Assembly: GCA_002361355.1 (NCBI GenBank)
Contig: DESQ01000036.1
Span: 7,160 to 71,159 of the forward strand
DNA length: 64,000 nucleotides
Direction of reading: 5' to 3'
Origin: Lachnospiraceae bacterium UBA3310
GTDB lineage: Bacteria; Bacillota; Clostridia; Lachnospirales; Lachnospiraceae
In this document: positions 7,914-16,986 of the stretch, piece by piece
Numbering within the stretch: position 1 is the stretch's first letter
Layout of the letters: every line of letters begins with the position of its first letter
Translations under genes and position numbers: made by a program
Notes under the pieces: model-generated
Seen by the model: only the letters and a program-made list of their open reading frames with translations
Told to the model about the DNA's origin: nothing
Database searches by the model: none

Positions 7914-9002
7914 ATGGAAAGAGATGAAAGATTAAAAGCGTTGGATGCGGCCTTAGGGCAGATAGAGAGACAGTACGGAAAGGGAGCCGTTATGAAGCTG
8001 GGTGATCCCTCTGTGCAGATGAATGTGGAGACGATCCCGACAGGTTCTTTAAGCCTGGATATTGCGTTAGGACTTGGCGGAATCCCGAAGGGAAGAGTGG
8101 TTGAGATTTATGGGCCTGAGTCCAGTGGTAAGACCACGGTTACCTTACATATGATTGCTGAGGTGCAGAAGAGAGGCGGTATTGCGGGATTTATTGACGC
8201 CGAGCATGCGCTTGACCCTGTCTATGCAAAAAATATTGGTGTGGATATTGACAATCTTTATATTTCCCAGCCGGACTGTGGTGAGCAGGCACTGGAGATT
8301 ACAGAGATGATGGTGCGCTCGGGAGCTGTGGATATTATTGTAGTGGACTCTGTTGCAGCGCTGGTGCCTAAGGCGGAGATTGACGGTGATATGGGTGACA
8401 GTCATGTGGGGCTGCAGGCGAGACTGATGTCACAGGCGCTCAGAAAGCTCACGGCAGTGATCAGCAAGTCAAACTGTACGGTGGTATTTATCAATCAGCT
8501 TCGTGAGAAGGTGGGCGTTATGTTTGGAAATCCGGAGACCACCACAGGCGGCCGCGCATTGAAATTCTATTCTTCCGTGAGACTGGATGTGAGAAGGATC
8601 GAGGCGCTTAAACAGGGCGGCGAGGTGATCGGGAACAGAACCCGTGTCAAGGTTGTAAAGAATAAGGTTGCACCGCCGTTTAAGGAGGCGGAGTTTGATA
8701 TTATGTTCGGTGCGGGTATCTCCACAGAGGGCGATATTCTGGATCTGGCGGCTGAAAATAATATTATCAATAAGAGCGGCGCCTGGTATGCCTATGAAGG
8801 TAATAAAATCGGGCAGGGCAGAGAGAACGCGAAACAGTATCTGAAGGATAACCCGCAGGTCTGCGCTGAGGTGGAGAGAAAGGTCAGGGAACTCTTTAAC
8901 CTGGAAGTAGATCCTGCGGCGGATGTGCCGGCAATGGAAGATAAGGCGGACGCCAAAACCGGGGCAAAGGCCGAAGAGAAGGCTGAAAAAAGCAAAGAAT
9001 GA
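7914..9002 (+). CDS. recA: Recombinase RecA
   Basis: 362 residues. ATP-dependent strand exchange, homologous recombination and activation of LexA self-cleavage. Walker A GPESSGKT is at 67-74, Walker B ([11 protein letters not shown]) near 140-150, and the L1/L2 DNA-binding loops follow (MSQALRKLT; then the GNPETTTGG segment). The C-terminal 30 residues are a charged Lys/Glu/Ala tail, a usual site of self-inhibition. AAGGAGAG precedes ATG 7914. Regulated by the two LexA boxes upstream. recX follows 61 bases downstream. Confidence 0.98.
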   Translation: MERDERLKALDAALGQIERQYGKGAVMKLGDPSVQMNVETIPTGSLSLDIALGLGGIPKGRVVEIYGPESSGKTTVTLHMIAEVQKRGGIAGFIDAEHALDPVYAKNIGVDIDNLYISQPDCGEQALEITEMMVRSGAVDIIVVDSVAALVPKAEIDGDMGDSHVGLQARLMSQALRKLTAVISKSNCTVVFINQLREKVGVMFGNPETTTGGRALKFYSSVRLDVRRIEALKQGGEVIGNRTRVKVVKNKVAPPFKEAEFDIMFGAGISTEGDILDLAAENNIINKSGAWYAYEGNKIGQGRENAKQYLKDNPQVCAEVERKVRELFNLEVDPAADVPAMEDKADAKTGAKAEEKAEKSKE

Positions 9003-9063
9003 CAGAAGAGATAGAGAAAAAGGCGGAAAGAAGTCTGAGAAAGTGTAGCAAACGGAGCAAACT

Positions 9064-9681
9064 ATGATTGTCACGCAGATTACCGGTATTGCCAAAGGCC
9101 GTTACCGAATTTATATAGAAGAAAAGCCTGCCTTTGTGCTGTACAGAGGAGAGGTGAAACGGCTCGGAATCCAAGAGGGAGAGCCGGTTTCCGAGGAAAG
9201 CATCAGGGAAATCTGCGAGGAGATTTTGCCCGGACGTGCGAAGCGGCGTGCTATGAATTTGTTACAGAGCAGGGACTACACGGAGGCAGGATTGCGGGAG
9301 AAGCTGCGAAACGGTGATTATCCTGAGAACTGTATCGAGGAGGCTCTCAACTATGTGAAGTCCTACGGCTATGTGGATGACCGCCGTTATGCGGGAGACT
9401 ATATTGCCTATCATCTGGACAGAAAGAGCAGGACGCGTATCGAGCAGGATCTTCTGAGAAAGGGAATCGGCAAAGACACGATCCGCAATGTCTTTGAGGA
9501 GTTGGAGCAGCAGGGTACAAAGCAGGATGAGGGGGCTATGATCCGCAGTCTGCTTGAAAAGAAAAAGTATGACCCCCATACGGCTACGAGACAGGAAAAA
9601 CAGAGAATGTATGCTTTTCTGTATCGCAGGGGCTTTCACAGCGAGGCGATTAACAGAGCTCTTTTGCTTGACATAACATAA
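9064..9681 (+). CDS. recX: Regulatory protein RecX
   Basis: 205 residues, the usual size for RecX, an all-helical modulator that binds and inhibits RecA filaments. The signature run is in the middle: AMNLLQSRDYTEAGLREKL, then YGYVDDRRYAGDYI and the SRTRIEQDLLRKGI repeat, corresponding to the three-helix RecX repeats. Its position right after recA, in the same direction and without a terminator between, supports cotranscription and SOS control with recA. Confidence 0.92.
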   Translation: MIVTQITGIAKGRYRIYIEEKPAFVLYRGEVKRLGIQEGEPVSEESIREICEEILPGRAKRRAMNLLQSRDYTEAGLREKLRNGDYPENCIEEALNYVKSYGYVDDRRYAGDYIAYHLDRKSRTRIEQDLLRKGIGKDTIRNVFEELEQQGTKQDEGAMIRSLLEKKKYDPHTATRQEKQRMYAFLYRRGFHSEAINRALLLDIT

Positions 9682-9788
9682 AATTCAGTATAAAATTAGT
9701 ATGTTGTAGTTTTGCTAGCTATCGGGCTGTTGTGAATGAAAAATGACAGCCGTCAATAGATTTGGTAATGTACAATGAAAACTAAATA

Positions 9789-9801
9789 AGGAGGTGCTCC
9801 T
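9789..9801 (+). promoter_or_regulatory. Self-complementary ribosome binding site of rny
   Basis: AGGAG (9789-9793), GTG loop, CTCCT (9797-9801), four bases before ATG 9805. The Shine-Dalgarno sequence can pair with the following CTCCT and hide itself. A second short inverted repeat, GGCTGT and ACAGCC, lies upstream near 9725-9750. Possible translational control; only the complementarity is seen. Confidence 0.45.
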
Positions 9802-9804
9802 GTA

Positions 9805-11352
9805 ATGTGGCAAGTTGTGGTAGCAATAGTCGTCACACTGGTGATCGCTGTTCCGGTAGCAGCCCTGGTCGCAACCAGCTATCAGAAGAAGATGGTGGAG
9901 GCGAAGCTTGGCAATGCGGATGAGAAAGCCAGAGAGATTATTGACGAAGCTCTCAAAACTGCTGAGACGAAGAAACGCGAGTCGCTGCTTGAGGTCAAGG
10001 AAGAGTCCATTCGTACGAAGAATGAGCTGGACAAGGAAATCAAGGAACGGCGTGCCGAGGCGCAGCGTTATGAACGCCGGATACAGCAGAAGGAAGAGAA
10101 CATCGACAAGAAGGCGGACGCTATTGAGAAGAAGGAAGCGAGTCTGGCGGAGAAGGAAGAAGCTCTTGCCAAGCAGCGCGAAGAAATTTCCAAACTGAGC
10201 GAACAAAGATTACAGGAACTGGAACGAATCTCAGGATTAACCTCCGAACAGGCAAAAGATTATCTGTTGAAAATTGTTGAAGATGAAGTGAAACACGAAA
10301 CTGCTGTCATGGTCAAAGAGATGGAGAGCAGGGCGAAAGAGGAAGCGGACAAGAAGGCAAAAGAGTATGTCGTTACTGCCATTCAGAAATGTGCGGCAGA
10401 TCATGTGTCCGAGACCACGATTTCTGTGGTGCAGCTTCCCAATGATGAGATGAAGGGCAGGATCATCGGTAGAGAGGGACGTAATATCAGAACGCTCGAA
10501 ACGATGACAGGCGTGGATCTGATCATTGATGATACGCCTGAGGCAGTTATTCTGTCCGGCTTTGACCCGATCCGAAGAGAGGTAGCAAGGATCGCACTCG
10601 AAAAGCTTATTGTGGACGGGCGTATTCACCCGGCCAGAATTGAGGAGATGGTCGAGAAGGCGCAGAAGGAAGTCGAAGTCATGATCAAAGAGGAGGGCGA
10701 GGCTGCCACCCTTGAGGTCGGTGTACATGGTATCCATCCGGAGCTGGTGAGACTGCTCGGTAAGATGAAGTTCAGAACCAGTTATGGACAGAACGCCCTG
10801 AAACATTCTATTGAAGTGGCGCAACTGTCAGGTCTGCTGGCGGCAGAGATGGGGTTGGATGTCAGGATGGCAAAACGTGCGGGGTTACTGCACGATATCG
10901 GTAAAGCAGTGGATCATGAGATGGAAGGATCTCATATTCAGTTGGGAGTAGAGCTTTGCAGAAAGTATAAAGAAGGCCCAGTGGTCATCAATGCGGTGGA
11001 ATCCCATCATGGAGATGTGGAGCCGCAGACGCTGATTGCATGTCTGGTACAGGCTGCCGATACGATTTCCGCGGCGAGACCGGGTGCAAGAAGAGAGACA
11101 TTAGAGACATATACAACAAGATTAAAACAATTAGAAGACATCACAAACAATTTCAAAGGTGTGGATAAATCTTTTGCTATTCAGGCAGGTAGAGAGATTC
11201 GTGTAATGGTAGTTCCGGAACAGATCAGTGATTCTGATATGGTGCTGCTCGCGAGAGATATTTCCAAACAAATAGAGGCAGAATTGGAATATCCCGGACA
11301 GATCAAAGTAAATGTGATTCGCGAGAGCCGTGTCATAGACTATGCCAAATAG
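9805..11352 (+). CDS. rny: Ribonuclease Y
   Basis: 515 residues. Membrane-anchored endoribonuclease that starts bulk mRNA decay in Firmicutes. Order: N-terminal transmembrane helix (about 3-26), a long Lys/Glu/Arg coiled coil to about 195, a KH RNA-binding domain ([15 protein letters not shown]), and an HD phosphohydrolase domain with the catalytic HDIGKA and a second conserved ESHHGD. Complete and of family length. A strong terminator follows. No strong promoter was found directly upstream, so read-through from recA-recX is possible. Confidence 0.96.
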   Translation: MWQVVVAIVVTLVIAVPVAALVATSYQKKMVEAKLGNADEKAREIIDEALKTAETKKRESLLEVKEESIRTKNELDKEIKERRAEAQRYERRIQQKEENIDKKADAIEKKEASLAEKEEALAKQREEISKLSEQRLQELERISGLTSEQAKDYLLKIVEDEVKHETAVMVKEMESRAKEEADKKAKEYVVTAIQKCAADHVSETTISVVQLPNDEMKGRIIGREGRNIRTLETMTGVDLIIDDTPEAVILSGFDPIRREVARIALEKLIVDGRIHPARIEEMVEKAQKEVEVMIKEEGEAATLEVGVHGIHPELVRLLGKMKFRTSYGQNALKHSIEVAQLSGLLAAEMGLDVRMAKRAGLLHDIGKAVDHEMEGSHIQLGVELCRKYKEGPVVINAVESHHGDVEPQTLIACLVQAADTISAARPGARRETLETYTTRLKQLEDITNNFKGVDKSFAIQAGREIRVMVVPEQISDSDMVLLARDISKQIEAELEYPGQIKVNVIRESRVIDYAK

Positions 11353-11361
11353 TACGAAAGA

Positions 11362-11390
11362 CCCCGCAGAGTATTCTGCGGGGTTTCTTT
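11362..11390 (+). terminator. Rho-independent terminator after rny
   Basis: CCCCGCAGA (11362-11370), GTAT loop, TCTGCGGGG (11375-11383), then TTTCTTT. Confidence 0.92.
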
Positions 11391-11448
11391 GTGGCATTTT
11401 TACCATAAAATGGCCTTGGAAAATCATAAAATTATCCCATCTGTATAC

Positions 11449-11477
11449 TTGAGAAAATGGAATACTTATAGTAAAAT
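11449..11477 (+). promoter_or_regulatory. Predicted sigma-A promoter of the aminotransferase gene
   Basis: TTGAGA (11449-11454), 17-base spacer, TAAAAT (11472-11477), 55 bases upstream of the chosen start codon. Confidence 0.55.
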
Positions 11478-11532
11478 AGATATCGGTGTATGATTGTATA
11501 CAATTATTCAATGATTCAAGATGGAGGAAGAT

Positions 11533-12834
11533 ATGAAAGCGTACAAAGCGATGACTAGGAAAGAACTCATGGCGCAGAAGGCAGAACTCGACAAACAGTT
11601 CGCGGATGCCAAGAGAAAAGGATTACAGCTTGATATGTCCAGAGGGAAACCGGAGCCCGCGCAGCTTGATATGGGTATGGGTATTTTAGATGCCTTAAAT
11701 TCCGATTCAGATATGAAGTCCATGGAAGGTACGGATACCAGAAACTACGGTCTCCTCACCGGTATTACAGAGGCAAAGCATCTGATGGCGGATGTGATGG
11801 ATGTTCCGGCGGAAAATGTAATTGTTTTTGGAAACTCCAGTCTTTCCATCATGTACGATATGATTTCGCGCTCCGTAACCCATGGCGTTATGGGATCTAC
11901 GCCCTGGTGCAAATTGGATAAGATAAAATTTTTGTGTCCGGCGCCGGGCTATGACAGACATTTTGCAATCACGCAGCATTTCGGAATCGAGATGATAGTG
12001 ATTCCGATGACTTCTACAGGGCCGGATATGGATCTGGTAGAAAAGTATGTGTCCGAGGATGAGGCGGTGAAGGGAATCTGGTGCGTGCCGAAGTACTCCA
12101 ACCCGCAGGGGATCACCTATTCGGATGAGACGGTGAGAAGATTTGCGGCGCTTAAGCCTGCGGCGAAGGATTTCCGGATTTATTGGGATAACGCTTATGC
12201 GGTGCACCATTTATACGAGGATAAGCAGGATACGCTTCTGGAGATTCTGGGCGAGTGTGAAAAGGCCGGTAATCCGGATATGGTGTATGAGTTCTGCTCA
12301 ACCTCCAAGATTTCTTTCTCTGGCGCAGGGATAGCGGCGATGGCATCTTCTCTGGCTAATTTGGAGGATGTAAAGAAGACCTTGACACTGCGGACGATCG
12401 GTTATGACAAGGTAAACCAACTGCGCCATGCCAGATATTTTAAGAATCTGGAGGGACTGCGCAATCATATGAAGAAACATGCGGACATTATCCGGCCGAA
12501 GTTTGAAGCGGTGTTCTCGGTTCTCGAGGAAGAGCTCGGCGGTCTGGAAATTGGTGAATGGACAAAACCGCTTGGCGGTTACTTCATCTCTTTTGAGGCT
12601 ATGGATGGCTGTGCGAAAGAGATTGTGGCAAAGTGTAAGGAGCTAGGTGTGGTTCTGACCGGCGCTGGTGCGACTTTCCCTTACGGAAAAGACCCGAAAG
12701 ACAGCAATATCCGTATTGCGCCCACGTATCCCACAGCGGAGGAAATGGCGGAAGCCACGGATGTGTTTGTGCTGTGCGTGAAGTTAGTCAGTGTGGAAAA
12801 GCTGTTGCAGGAGGTAGTTGCTGAGACGGCTTGA
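11533..12834 (+). CDS. PLP-dependent aminotransferase, AspT type (aspartate aminotransferase-like)
   Basis: 433 residues. It fits the fold-type I aminotransferase group named after corynebacterial AspT (PF12897), not the common AspC group: MSRGKPEPAQLDM, YGLLTGITEAKHLMAD, a phosphate-binding GNSSL near 100-104, WDNAYAVHHL at 218-227 and the Schiff-base lysine K259 in CSTSKISFSGAG. The reaction is probably aspartate plus 2-oxoglutarate to oxaloacetate plus glutamate, but other amino donors are possible. An ATG at 11521 lies before the GGAGG (11523-11527), so ATG 11533 is chosen. Monocistronic-looking, with its own promoter; nudF follows after 50 bases. Confidence 0.85.
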   Translation: MKAYKAMTRKELMAQKAELDKQFADAKRKGLQLDMSRGKPEPAQLDMGMGILDALNSDSDMKSMEGTDTRNYGLLTGITEAKHLMADVMDVPAENVIVFGNSSLSIMYDMISRSVTHGVMGSTPWCKLDKIKFLCPAPGYDRHFAITQHFGIEMIVIPMTSTGPDMDLVEKYVSEDEAVKGIWCVPKYSNPQGITYSDETVRRFAALKPAAKDFRIYWDNAYAVHHLYEDKQDTLLEILGECEKAGNPDMVYEFCSTSKISFSGAGIAAMASSLANLEDVKKTLTLRTIGYDKVNQLRHARYFKNLEGLRNHMKKHADIIRPKFEAVFSVLEEELGGLEIGEWTKPLGGYFISFEAMDGCAKEIVAKCKELGVVLTGAGATFPYGKDPKDSNIRIAPTYPTAEEMAEATDVFVLCVKLVSVEKLLQEVVAETA

Positions 12835-12884
12835 AAGGGCAGCCGAATCTGATGTGAGGAGTTTTGGGAAAGGGAAAAGATAAA

Positions 12885-13439
12885 ATGGCAGACAAGAATT
12901 ACGAGCGTTTAGGCAGGGAACTGGTACACAAGGGTGCGATTATTGATTATTATCAGGATACGATCCGTGTTGCCAACGGCAATATTGTCAAGTGGGATCT
13001 GATCAGCCATAAAGGCGCAGCAGCAGTGGTGGCTGTGAAGGAGGACGGAAAGCTTTTGATGGTGCGGCAGTATAGGAACGCGTTAGACAGAGAAACGCTG
13101 GAAATTCCGGCGGGAGGTTTAAACAGCGTGGATGAACCCACAGAGGCCGCCGCGGCAAGAGAACTGGAGGAGGAGACCGGTTATGTGGCGGGGAAGCTTG
13201 AACTTCTGATTACGCTGCGGACGACAGTTGCCTTTTGCAATGAGAAGATAGATGTCTATCTGGCGACGGATTTAAGGCCGGGTAAGCAGCATCTTGACGA
13301 GGATGAGTTCTTAAACGTGGAAAGCCATGATCTGGATGAGTTGGTGCAGATGATTTTTGACTGCAAGATTCAGGATGGGAAAACGGTGTCTTCTATATTG
13401 GCGTATGATAAAAAAATACACGGAAAAGAAAAGCGGTAA
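12885..13439 (+). CDS. nudF: NUDIX hydrolase, ADP-ribose pyrophosphatase type
   Basis: 184 residues. Hydrolyses ADP-ribose and related nucleoside diphosphate sugars to AMP plus a sugar phosphate. The Nudix box is complete (G-x5-E-x7-REL-x-EE-x-TGY) around residues 80-102, preceded by EIPAGGL as in ADP-ribose pyrophosphatases. An in-frame TTG at 12864 with GAGGAG only three bases before it would add seven residues; ATG 12885 is preferred. In Bacillus nudF lies just upstream of spoIIM and xerD; the same neighbourhood is kept here, interrupted by one membrane-protein gene. Confidence 0.88.
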   Translation: MADKNYERLGRELVHKGAIIDYYQDTIRVANGNIVKWDLISHKGAAAVVAVKEDGKLLMVRQYRNALDRETLEIPAGGLNSVDEPTEAAAARELEEETGYVAGKLELLITLRTTVAFCNEKIDVYLATDLRPGKQHLDEDEFLNVESHDLDELVQMIFDCKIQDGKTVSSILAYDKKIHGKEKR

Positions 13440-13469
13440 CAAACGGATGGAAAATAGCAGAGGCCTGTT

Positions 13470-15161
13470 ATGAATGGGATAAGAAAAAAGAAAGCTGGTG
13501 TAAGGTGTGTGTTCAAACGGCTTACACCGGCTTATATTCTTTTATTTGCATTTTGTTTTATGTTGTTTGTCTATGAACCGGTTTTGATGTACAGCACAAA
13601 CAAAAATGATTTTTGGTTTGATTTTCAGATCATGATCATTCCTACAATGGTATTATTTTTTATCTTTTTAACGGCGGGCGCGGTGCTGATGACGGTGCTC
13701 TATTTTATTACCGCAATTTTTCACCATGTGGGATTTCAGATTTTTCAGTGTGGCCTGATTGCCTTGTTTGTGATTTTTCTGGCGACATATATTCAGGGCA
13801 ATTTTTTGATATCGTCCCTGCCTGTGCTGACAGGAGAAACGATTGTGTGGGAAGCATATTCCAGAGAGAATATGATCACGCTGATCGTGTGGATCATGCT
13901 GGCTGTTCTTGCCGTTTTTATGGTTGTAAAATATAAGGCGGATTTGACAGTCAGGTGGGCAAAAAGAATGGCTCTTGTGATCGTCGCAGCGCTGACTGTG
14001 TCATTGATACCAGAGATGGCCGCAAACGACGCGCTTAAAAACAAGGATGCCGTTATCCTGACAGACAAGCATTTTAACGACATTTCCACAAACCGGAATT
14101 TTCTGATTCTCCTGGTGGATGCGGTTGATTATAGGGCATTTCAGCAGTTGATTGACAGCGATGAGACATATCGGGAGGTCTTCGCGGATTTTACGAATTA
14201 TACGGATACCGCATCTGTATATCCCTATACGCGTGACAGCATTCCCCTCCTGTTATCGGGAGAATTGAACAGAAATAAGGAGGCTTTTGAGGCGTATTCA
14301 ACCGAAGCCTATAATCATTCCAAACTGTTTTCACGATTGGACGAGGAAAACTATGATATCAATCTCTACATGGAAAAGCTGGTATGGAACGGTGAGTGTG
14401 CCGTTACAGTTCAAAACGATATCAGAAACAGTGGAATATCGCCCTGTGATAACATGAATTTCCCTGTGTTTTTCAGGGAGGAAATAAGGTACATTTTGTT
14501 TAAATATCTGCCCTATTCGTGCAAGAAGTATGCTAAAATTGAGGGGCTGGGATTTTGGCAGGCACTGGATCAGTACAGCTATTATGACAAAAACGTCTAC
14601 GATGCGATTGTGAACAATCCTGATCTGGATAAGACGGATCGAAATGTCTTTCAGTTTGTCCATGTGGAGGGTGCGCATTTGCCTTTCGACATAGACGAGA
14701 ATTTAAATCCGATAGAGAACGGCACTTACAAGCAGAAGATGAAAGCTACCATAAAAATGGTTGACGCTTATCTCTCGAGACTTAAGGCAAACGATACTTA
14801 TGACAATTCGGTTATCATGATTATGTCGGATCACGGCTATTATGACGTGGATCATGACAGTTACGGGGAAGAGGTTTTGGAGCGGTATCACCCTATTTTA
14901 CTCGTAAAGGGAATACAGGAGAGACATGGGTTTGCGGAGTCGGATCTCCCGATTTCCCATTTGGATTTTATGGATGCCTATATGGCGTTGTTAGATGGGA
15001 AAAAGGGCGGTGAAGCTTTTGATCATGTGGATACGGCGAAAAAGAGAACGATTATCTGGTACGAGTATGGAGGGGAAGACCATATGGTAGAGTACGAGCT
15101 GGATGGAAGTGACTATGAACGGCAGGATTTTAAGATGACGGGCAACGTCTACGACCGATAA
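13470..15161 (+). CDS. Membrane-anchored sulfatase/alkaline phosphatase-fold protein (LtaS-like)
   Basis: 563 residues. Five hydrophobic segments (about 21-41, 54-80, 91-113, 135-154, 166-181) are followed by an extracytoplasmic domain of the sulfatase/phosphoglycerol transferase fold: LVDAVD (metal aspartate D217), a T/S-rich nucleophile region near 245-258, HVEGAHLPF, and SDHGYYD with the second metal site. This order is that of LTA synthases and phosphoethanolamine transferases, so it likely transfers a head group to a glycan or lipid on the outer face. Substrate unknown. It is unusual in sitting between nudF and spoIIM. GTTATG start 30 bases after nudF. Confidence 0.75.
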   Translation: MNGIRKKKAGVRCVFKRLTPAYILLFAFCFMLFVYEPVLMYSTNKNDFWFDFQIMIIPTMVLFFIFLTAGAVLMTVLYFITAIFHHVGFQIFQCGLIALFVIFLATYIQGNFLISSLPVLTGETIVWEAYSRENMITLIVWIMLAVLAVFMVVKYKADLTVRWAKRMALVIVAALTVSLIPEMAANDALKNKDAVILTDKHFNDISTNRNFLILLVDAVDYRAFQQLIDSDETYREVFADFTNYTDTASVYPYTRDSIPLLLSGELNRNKEAFEAYSTEAYNHSKLFSRLDEENYDINLYMEKLVWNGECAVTVQNDIRNSGISPCDNMNFPVFFREEIRYILFKYLPYSCKKYAKIEGLGFWQALDQYSYYDKNVYDAIVNNPDLDKTDRNVFQFVHVEGAHLPFDIDENLNPIENGTYKQKMKATIKMVDAYLSRLKANDTYDNSVIMIMSDHGYYDVDHDSYGEEVLERYHPILLVKGIQERHGFAESDLPISHLDFMDAYMALLDGKKGGEAFDHVDTAKKRTIIWYEYGGEDHMVEYELDGSDYERQDFKMTGNVYDR

Positions 15162-15216
15162 TATTGGGTGCATGTACACCGCCTCGAGCGCATATACATT
15201 AGGGAGAAAGTACCTG

Positions 15217-15855
15217 ATGGCAAATCAATTGGGCAGAGGCGGTGTTTTTTTGCGCAGACAGTTTCGGATCAAGAACGGCTATCATATGACTTATTTGTTT
15301 ATGATCGGTTTTTTTATGGGAATCCTGATTGTCAATCTGGGCCATGAGGCATGGATCACCAATGGCGGCCTCTTGGGGACGGATATGATGAGCCGGCTGA
15401 AAAACAGCAGACCTGCGGGAGAAAGTCTGGTGGGATATATTTTGAGGCACAGACTCTCTGCAGTCTGCGTTCTGGGTCTTGTATCCACGACCATTGTGGG
15501 AATGCCGGTTCTTTGCGCATACATCTGCTACACGGGGCTGGCGGCGGGATGTCTTCTGTCGGTGGCGGTTGTCCGCTATGGGATCAGGGGGATTTTGTTT
15601 ATGGCGGGTGTGCTGTTTCCGCAGGCGATTCTGTTGATACCGGCTTATATCGGACTTTTTCTTTGGGCTGCGGATGTCAATCAGACGCTTTATGCGCCGA
15701 GGTCGCAATTGGAGGGATATGAGCGGTTCAGCCGACATTTTTATTTCAAAAAGTGCATGCAGATGGCCGGAATTGCGGCGGTTGTCATAATCGGATGCCT
15801 GTTGGAAAGTTATGTCAATCCAGGTATTCTGCATTTTGTCCTGAAAATCTTTTAA
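15217..15855 (+). CDS. spoIIM: Stage II sporulation protein M
   Basis: 212 residues with a SpoIIM (DUF95) pattern: a basic N-terminus, then GFFMGILIVNLG, a lumenal loop and several transmembrane helices, ending in a hydrophobic tail. With SpoIID and SpoIIP, SpoIIM forms the peptidoglycan-degrading machine that drives engulfment of the forespore. AGGGAG at 15201-15206 supports ATG 15217; an in-frame ATG at 15172 lacks a ribosome site. The place just before xerD is conserved in spore formers. It implies a sporulation programme, though spoIIM alone does not prove the strain sporulates. Confidence 0.88.
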   Translation: MANQLGRGGVFLRRQFRIKNGYHMTYLFMIGFFMGILIVNLGHEAWITNGGLLGTDMMSRLKNSRPAGESLVGYILRHRLSAVCVLGLVSTTIVGMPVLCAYICYTGLAAGCLLSVAVVRYGIRGILFMAGVLFPQAILLIPAYIGLFLWAADVNQTLYAPRSQLEGYERFSRHFYFKKCMQMAGIAAVVIIGCLLESYVNPGILHFVLKIF

Positions 15856-15972
15856 AAAATTTTTTTTGTTCATTTTACCAAGATATAGTAGACATAAAAT
15901 CATATGCGGACGATATGTTGTGCCTTGTCGTAAAAATGGCGCAAATGCCCATAAATTCTAGGAAAAATCCAT

Positions 15973-16001
15973 TTGCTTTTCTAAAAAAATCTGATTATAA
16001 T
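15973..16001 (+). promoter_or_regulatory. Predicted sigma-A promoter of xerD
   Basis: TTGCTT (15973-15978), 17-base spacer, perfect TATAAT (15996-16001), about 60 bases before the xerD start. Confidence 0.65.
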
Positions 16002-16061
16002 GGAACTCAGACAGTGATTTGATTTACATAAAGAGAACGCACAGGAAGGATTTCCGGGCAA

Positions 16062-16946
16062 ATGGAAAAAGAGATCGGCGCATTTATCACATATTTACAT
16101 AATGTGAAGAATACCTCCGGCAACACGGAGATGTCATACAAAAGAGATTTGGAGAAGGTACTGCATTTCATGGCTTCGCGGGGTATTCATGAAGTCAAGG
16201 ACGTGACTGCGCAGGATCTGGCTGACTATGTGAAATATCTGGAAGACAATAAGTTTGCCGCGGCTACTGTTTCCCGCAACATTGCATCCTTAAAAGCGTT
16301 CTATCATTATATGGTGCAGGAGGGAGTGGTGGAGGAGGATATCTCCGATAAGTTAAAGGCTCCTAAGATTGAAAAGAAGGCGCCGGAAATTATGACGCCC
16401 GACGAGGTGGTACGCCTTCTGGATCAGCCTTCTGGGGACAGCCCGAAGGAGATTCGTGATAAAGCGATGTTAGAACTTCTCTATGCAACGGGCATTCGTG
16501 TGACAGAGCTGATTACATTGACCATTTCCGATGTTAACATGCAGATGAATTTTATTCTCTGCCGTGACCGCAATAAGGAGAGGATCATTCCTTTCGGCGC
16601 AGCGGCTAAGGCGGCGATGGAGCGGTATTTAAACGGCACCAGAGAAGAGATGCTTGAAAATAAGAAGTCGGATGTGCTCTTTGCAAACTGTTCCGGACAG
16701 CCCATGAGCAGGCAGGGGTTTTGGAAGTTAATAAAGCATTACGCCAAGAAGGCGGATATTCAGGCGGATATCACCCCTCACACGTTGCGCCATTCCTTTG
16801 CGGCGCATCTGGTTGAGAATGGTGCGGATTTAAGAAGTGTGCAGGAGATGCTGGGGCATTCCGATATTTCCACCACGCAGATTTATGCGAACCTGAATCA
16901 CAATCATATCAGAGAGGTGTACGCGAAGGCGCATCCGCGCGGGTAG
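16062..16946 (+). CDS. xerD: Site-specific tyrosine recombinase XerD
   Basis: 294 residues. Resolves chromosome dimers at dif with its partner XerC. All catalytic residues are present: R146, K172, H240, R243, H266 and the nucleophile Y275. The N-terminal SAM-like DNA-binding domain is at about 1-95. Length and the spoIIM neighbour mark it as the housekeeping enzyme and not a phage or integron integrase; no attachment site or cargo is beside it. AGGAAGG precedes ATG 16062 at a rather long spacing. Confidence 0.92.
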   Translation: MEKEIGAFITYLHNVKNTSGNTEMSYKRDLEKVLHFMASRGIHEVKDVTAQDLADYVKYLEDNKFAAATVSRNIASLKAFYHYMVQEGVVEEDISDKLKAPKIEKKAPEIMTPDEVVRLLDQPSGDSPKEIRDKAMLELLYATGIRVTELITLTISDVNMQMNFILCRDRNKERIIPFGAAAKAAMERYLNGTREEMLENKKSDVLFANCSGQPMSRQGFWKLIKHYAKKADIQADITPHTLRHSFAAHLVENGADLRSVQEMLGHSDISTTQIYANLNHNHIREVYAKAHPRG

Positions 16947-16962
16947 ATTGAATGAGTGTATA

Positions 16963-16986
16963 AAGGGAGAGCGGATGCCCTCCCTT
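16963..16986. terminator. Short hairpin between convergent xerD and aroF
   Basis: AAGGGAG (16963-16969) and CTCCCTT (16980-16986) around a 10-base loop; the right arm overlaps the aroF stop codon. T tracts on both sides are weak, so a shared terminator is only possible. Confidence 0.4.

Noticed and set aside
16062..16946. Phage or integron integrase as a sign of a mobile island
   Set aside because: Sequence length, catalytic set and the spoIIM neighbour mark it as housekeeping XerD; no attachment site or cargo is seen.
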